This document shows positions 7,817 through 11,731 of a stretch of DNA of 11,731 nt, in pieces (position 1 is the stretch's first letter; each line of letters starts with the position of its first letter). The notes under the pieces are model-generated. The model saw only the letters and a program-made list of their open reading frames with translations. It made no database searches and was not told the origin of the DNA. This DNA comes from Zancudomyces culisetae (taxonomy: Eukaryota; Kickxellomycota; Harpellomycetes; Harpellales; Legeriomycetaceae), in assembly GCA_001969505.1 (NCBI GenBank), contig LSSK01001948.1, forward strand, positions 1 through 11,731, given 5' to 3'. The position numbers and the translations under genes were made by a program.

Positions 7817-10800
7817 CTATGAACCGAGCAAATACTTGTAAATAGACTCATGGAACAGAAGAATGTTGTCGGTGTTATGGCCACTAGTTGATACAGATGG
7901 CTTTAGATGAATATCACTCCTGCTGAGCTTGTCACGATCATAGCCGGACATGATAACATTGCTGTACAGTGAATCCAGTTTATCTTTTAACTCAAGCACA
8001 CTATTATCCACATGGTCAGCACCTCTCTTTTTTGATGAAGGCGAAGTATATTGTGTAATGTCGGCCAACGCAGCAATCGGTTGTCCGTAGTGAAACTCAA
8101 TAGATAAAACTGTGGAGTAACCGCCATCTGTTGCGGTAACAACCTCCGAACTAATGTCTTCAGACAACGATTTTCTCACCAAAACAGTTGAGTTTCCTGG
8201 AATCCAATAAGCAAAAGATGGGTTTTTGAGGTGGAAATAGCATTCAGGGTCGATATGAACCGTGTCAATGTTTAGCAAATCCTTATCTAGGATGAAGCCC
8301 GGTTTTGTACCCGCCGAACCTGGCATAAAAGTGTTTGATTTTCTGGGTTTTTTCAGCTTTGGTTTTGGAGTGCCAATTATGCCATGAGTTGTGGATAGAG
8401 ATGAACAGTCAATAGAAAGGGTGGGTGGAAAACGGGAGTGCAACTTGGATACAGCTTTTGTGGAGTAGTTGTGCAAATACATTTCAGATTCAATAACCAC
8501 TGGCATGCTTAGCTCGGGCTTGAAGAATAACTTTGATTTGAATCTGGTGTTTAACAAGAATAGATCCTTCGATAGAACGGAAATGGCATTCAGATACTTG
8601 ATTGCACTCCTGACAATGTACCCTAGTTTGGGTTTCTTTGCCTTGGCTTCCTGGATTTTGGCTACTACATACTCAAACATACTAGCCAAGCTGACACTAT
8701 CGATCAAATCCAGAACTCCTGGTTTAAACTCATCAAATTCAAACGGTGATTTGACCATTTCAATTTCAATTTTGTAGTTGCGGCTATCATTAAATAGACT
8801 CTCATCACGTGCCATGGTTTCTTCCTCTAGCCAGTTATTGTTGGGTTCCAAAGTTATTGATACACTAGCATAATCTTCGTATGTAAACACAAATCGTTTT
8901 GATGAGGATTGGGAAACCCTGATGTGGTTGATTTCTTCCAACACCCTGTTCTCCTGCTTCATTTTCAAAATATCTTGTCCCGAAAATTGCTGATTCTGAT
9001 GGTTCTGCAGCTGCTTTGTTCTATCAAGCTCCTCCAAAAGCTCCAGATGTGCCTCTTTGCTTTGTTCACTCGACTTTCTCCAAATTTCTTCTTGCAACCT
9101 CAAATTTTTTACTTTTTCTTGCAACTGTCCCAACTTGGCCTCTTTAACTCCCTTGAGTTCCACCTGTTCGCTAATTTTGCTTTGAATGTCTTCAAGCTGT
9201 TTACGCTTCTCTTCCATGTTTTGTTCCAAAATAGCGATTTCTTGCTGCTTCTGTCTGTCTAGTTCCTCGACCTCGCTGGTTTTTTGTTGAAGTACAAGTT
9301 TATCGCGCGTTATTCGTTGCAATGTCTCTTTTAACTCTCGTTTTAGCTTTTCTTTTGACTGGTATTCATTGCTAGAAAGCTCCTCAGTACACTTCTTCTT
9401 TACCTGATCAGCTAATGACCGGCCCGAAGTATTCAAAATAATTTCACCTTTACTATCTGTTTCAAAATATTTTTGAAAAATTGCAGCGTTTCTTTCAGTT
9501 ACCTTATCACTCAAGAGACCCAAATCTGTACTAGCCACTCTCAACCTCTCTTTAAACTGTTCAATGAGTCTTATCAAGTTTTGATTGACTTTTGAAATTA
9601 CAAATTTGGGGTGTTTTTCTTTTTCACTACCAACTTGGTTTTCATTTCTAAACCTTTCGAGAGCCTCGGGAGTAGGATAAACATCAAACTTTTCCATCTG
9701 TATATACTCGTTTTTCCTTATTTCTAAAACATCCACAACATTTGGCCAATTTCGTTGCTCGATATCCTCCTTATTTTCCTCCTGTACACTCTGGATGTTA
9801 ATACTTGTACTTCCCATTGCACTCTTTAAAGGCGTGGGCAATGGAATATGTATGGGTAACGACGTAGTAATGTCGTCTGGATGCTCTGTCAGCACAGTAC
9901 CATCATTGCTGATCATGCTCCCAAAATCCAAAACCTCTTCATTCATCTCCACAGACATGTTTTCAACATTTGATGCATACAATTGTGTTATCTCCATATT
10001 GGTATCCTCTATATTTGTTATTTATTATATTTTGTTTTACAGATTCGCATACTAACTAAAGATAATAAGTTTTGAGTTATGTAAATTACCCACTCACCAC
10101 CAACTGCAATATTCGGATTAACCTCGTTATAAAACTCTGTGAATTCCATTCCTGTCTCCGTATCATTATTAACCACACCTGTACCGGTTTGCTCCGTATC
10201 CACAACCTCATTTTGAATAAAATCAAATAACTTTCCCGTCTCATCAACACCTGTGCCTGTATTGAGTGCATTAAGCTCTCGGCTTCTCTTTAAGGCACCT
10301 GTAAGATCCGCTGTTTTGTTATCATTGTACGAACCAAACTCATCGTCCTCACTCTCGCTCTCATCCTCGCTATCATCCTCGCTATCATCATCAACACCAC
10401 CCATATCACTCCTCTCGCTATTAATGACTGGTATTTCAAGTTCGATTTTATGTGGCCCAGTATTTCCCTCACTTATCGAACCAAAATCCATCATTGATTC
10501 CTCTGTTGATTCATACATACTCACTTCAAAACTCTCCTCCTGCTCAAATGACCGACCATAAGGCATTTCGTTTCTTTCCTCGACAATCCCAATTCCTGTC
10601 ATCGTGATTTCATGTGTACTGTCTTCGTCGCCACTAAATTTAATTATCAATTGCAATTTTACATTCTTGTTAATTTTGTATTTTGTATTGCCATTTTTTT
10701 TAGTATTCTTCGCATTCGCCATGATTGGCGATTGTTAGACAATAAAAGCATCAAAATATTGACAAATTTTAGAATAAGTCTACAATAAAATCTCTTACTT

Positions 10801-11287
10801 GTTCTCCGGTTGTTGGTTAAATTCGATGGGTTCAAACACATTTAACTTAAAATCCTCCTGATCGCTGGCATCACTGTTATGGCTGTTCAAGCTGTCCAAC
10901 CCCTCCCTCTTTGCACTACCCCACGCTAAGGATGCTTTTTTAACTTCCAACACTTTGCCATCTCCTCCACTACCACTACTTTCACCTCCATTCCCATCAT
11001 TCCCATCTTTCTTGCCATTGTCCATACTATTTACTGTTTGCCTTCTTTTGTCATCGTTCCATTTTTTCGTATCAATGTTTCTATTTTCGATGAATATATA
11101 AAAAGTTTGTATTAAATCTCTGTTAATATAGAATGAACTATTAACACTAATAACAGTCAAATGTATTTCCTGTAAATGAATTAAGCAAAGAATAAAACAA
11201 GTTTTCTTACTTTACTCGCAGTTTTGAGGCAAAGCTAACCCGTCGATCCATCGGTTTTTCAAACTCATTTTTCCTAAAATTCTCCAT
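7817..11287 (-). CDS. SPC105: Spc105/Spc7/KNL1 kinetochore scaffold protein, four exons
   Basis: Exons 11211-11287, 10799-11080, 10098-10633 and 7817-10008 join to 3087 nt (1028 aa; yeast Spc105 is about 917). Spc105/KNL1 is the KMN-network scaffold that recruits PP1 and Bub1-Bub3 to kinetochores. Exon 1 carries RRVSFA (RVSF at 16-19), the PP1-docking and Aurora-B-sensitive motif. The middle holds a Ser/Asp/Glu stretch (201-218) and MELT-like sites: MEFT 282-285, MEIT 303-306, plus weaker HEIT 127-130, FEVS 155-158 and ADLT 228-231. Residues about 395-500 match the Spc7 domain (for example NAAIFQKYF near 475-480 and LKRELKETL), a coiled coil spans about 505-645, and LEEINHIRV then FVFTYEDY (Y675) begins the RWD-type region that binds the Mis12 complex. 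A basic PKLKKPRK segment lies near 850. ATG 11287 is the first Met after an in-frame TGA 30 nt upstream. The exon 2 start is the least certain boundary; the rest fits in phase. Confidence 0.9.
10009..10097 (-). other. SPC105 intron 3 (89 nt)
   Basis: Donor GTGAGT begins at 10097 and the acceptor TATAG ends at 10009. Splicing creates a Glu codon (G|AG) followed by Asp-Thr-Asn and the MEIT motif. Nearby AGs (two in TTTAGTTAG and one just past the acceptor) break the frame or run into a stop. The likely branch AATAAC lies only about 9 nt before the acceptor G, which is short. Confidence 0.85.
10634..10798 (-). other. SPC105 intron 2 (165 nt)
   Basis: Donor GTAAGA begins at 10798; acceptor TTTAG ends at 10634. 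The joined codon is AA|T (Asn120) leading into Gly-Asp-Glu-Asp-Ser. Branch candidates are ATTAAC (branch A 10670, 36 nt before the acceptor) and a more distant TCTAAC (branch A 10735). The first two AGs after these give stop codons in the required phase, so TTTAG is the first usable acceptor. An in-frame ATG at 10722 falls inside the intron. Confidence 0.75.
11081..11210 (-). other. SPC105 intron 1 (about 130 nt; acceptor tentative)
   Basis: Donor GTAAGA begins at 11210, right after the RVSF exon. The chosen acceptor AAATAG ends at 11081, about 40 nt after an ATTAAC branch candidate, and gives AA|A (Lys26) then Asn-Ile-Asp-Thr. Several other AGs between 11081 and 11150 are also in phase, and an alternative 46-nt intron (11170-11215) keeps the frame open. 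That the donor sits after the RVSF exon is secure; the 3' boundary is not. Confidence 0.55.
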
Positions 11288-11731
11288 TTTCAGAATTGAT
11301 TTGTGACAGAGAATCGATGTTCAGGTTCGACTATGACTAGCTATATAATAAGATTAGTGTTTATAATTCTACAGTATGTTTGACAATATGTTATTTTTCC
11401 TTATTGTTATTTTGTAAATAGTTAAAATGGTATTTCAATCTAAATTAAATGCAAACTCTGTAAATCGCTTATAATCTTTGTTTATTCTAAAAATGTAAAT
11501 AAAGCTTTCCAATAAGATCGTCGTACAATATTTTAGCTTAGTTTTAATTTGTTAGATTCATTTCATTTTCTAATTGATACCAAGTCGTTTTACTGTATTA
11601 AAATATGAGTAGGTATTTTTGATATACTTATGATCTACTCTGATGGGATTGCCATGTAAAACCAACAGAGATAGATTCCATAATAATATATAGATAAATA
11701 AATCTCAGATAATGTTAAATACTTTCAAAAA
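11288..11731. other. SPC105 upstream region (promoter), gene-free
   Basis: The last 444 bp are AT-rich and lie upstream of the Spc105 start at 11287. An in-frame TGA 30 nt before the ATG closes the frame. There is no open frame of note on either strand, no tRNA-like B box with a matching A box, and no ACGCGT-type cell-cycle box that I can see. The window ends before any neighbouring gene on this side begins. Confidence 0.45.

Noticed and set aside
10018-10722. A stand-alone 234-residue acidic protein
   Set aside because: Its 3' end runs through a good GTGAGT donor, and both ends join in phase to neighbouring Spc105 exons; as a single unit it is only exon 3 plus intron sequence.
10795-11160. 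A stand-alone small gene of about 120 codons
   Set aside because: It begins with TTG rather than ATG and ends in a GTAAGA donor; the coding part is Spc105 exon 2.
11170-11215. 46-nt alternative intron (GTAAAG to TTTACAG) in SPC105
   Set aside because: In frame, but the donor is weaker than GTAAGA, it drops the Val after RVSFASKLR, and it adds an AT-driven hydrophobic stretch. Kept as a possibility in the findings.
11320-11345. tRNA B-box-like GGTTCGACT
   Set aside because: No matching A box, acceptor stem or cloverleaf around it on either strand.

Overview
The window reads as nuclear DNA of a yeast-like ascomycete fungus. It is AT-rich, has GT-AG introns with TAAC-type branch sites, and carries long low-complexity Ser/Asn/Asp/Gln tracts. 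The families present (Rtt109, Spc105/Spc7, DASH Spc34, Net1/Tof2/Dnt1) are fungal or best known in fungi. CTG codons fall at conserved hydrophobic positions in Rtt109 and in the Net1-type domain, which suggests the standard code but does not prove it. I cannot name the species. I see no mobile element, tRNA, rRNA, CRISPR array or prokaryotic feature.

Layout: 1-337 is AT-rich upstream sequence. 338-2230 (+) encodes an Rtt109-type H3K56 acetyltransferase. It converges, across 87 bp, on a Net1/Tof2/Dnt1-type nucleolar protein at 2318-4981 (-). A 1.04 kb gene-free stretch (4982-6017) holds the Net1 promoter. Next, on the minus strand, is a two-exon DASH Spc34-like gene (6018-7531), then a short intergenic region, then a four-exon Spc105/KNL1 gene (7817-11287). 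The sequence from 11288 to the end is its promoter.

The two kinetochore genes have to be assembled by splicing, because no single open frame shows the whole protein. For Spc105 the joined exons give 3087 nt (1028 aa). A 25-codon first exon carries the PP1-docking RVSF motif, middle exons carry acidic and MELT-like segments, and the long last exon carries the Spc7 domain, coiled coil and RWD region. For Spc34 a 173-nt intron joins two halves of one ungapped family match to give 446 aa.

Together the genes cover chromosome biology: kinetochore scaffold and checkpoint platform (Spc105), microtubule-coupling ring (Spc34), Cdc14 anchoring and nucleolar silencing (Net1 type), and replication-coupled histone acetylation (Rtt109). 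The order Spc105, Spc34, Net1 on one strand is notable but is not evidence of co-regulation. The most unusual points are an Ile where Rtt109 normally has its autoacetylated Lys, a large Rtt109 insertion, a roughly 240-residue C-terminal extension on the Spc34-like protein, a pure GAT16 repeat encoding most of an Asp17 tract in the Net1-type protein, and branch sites followed closely by AGs that must be skipped. I did not find a clearly new biological system.
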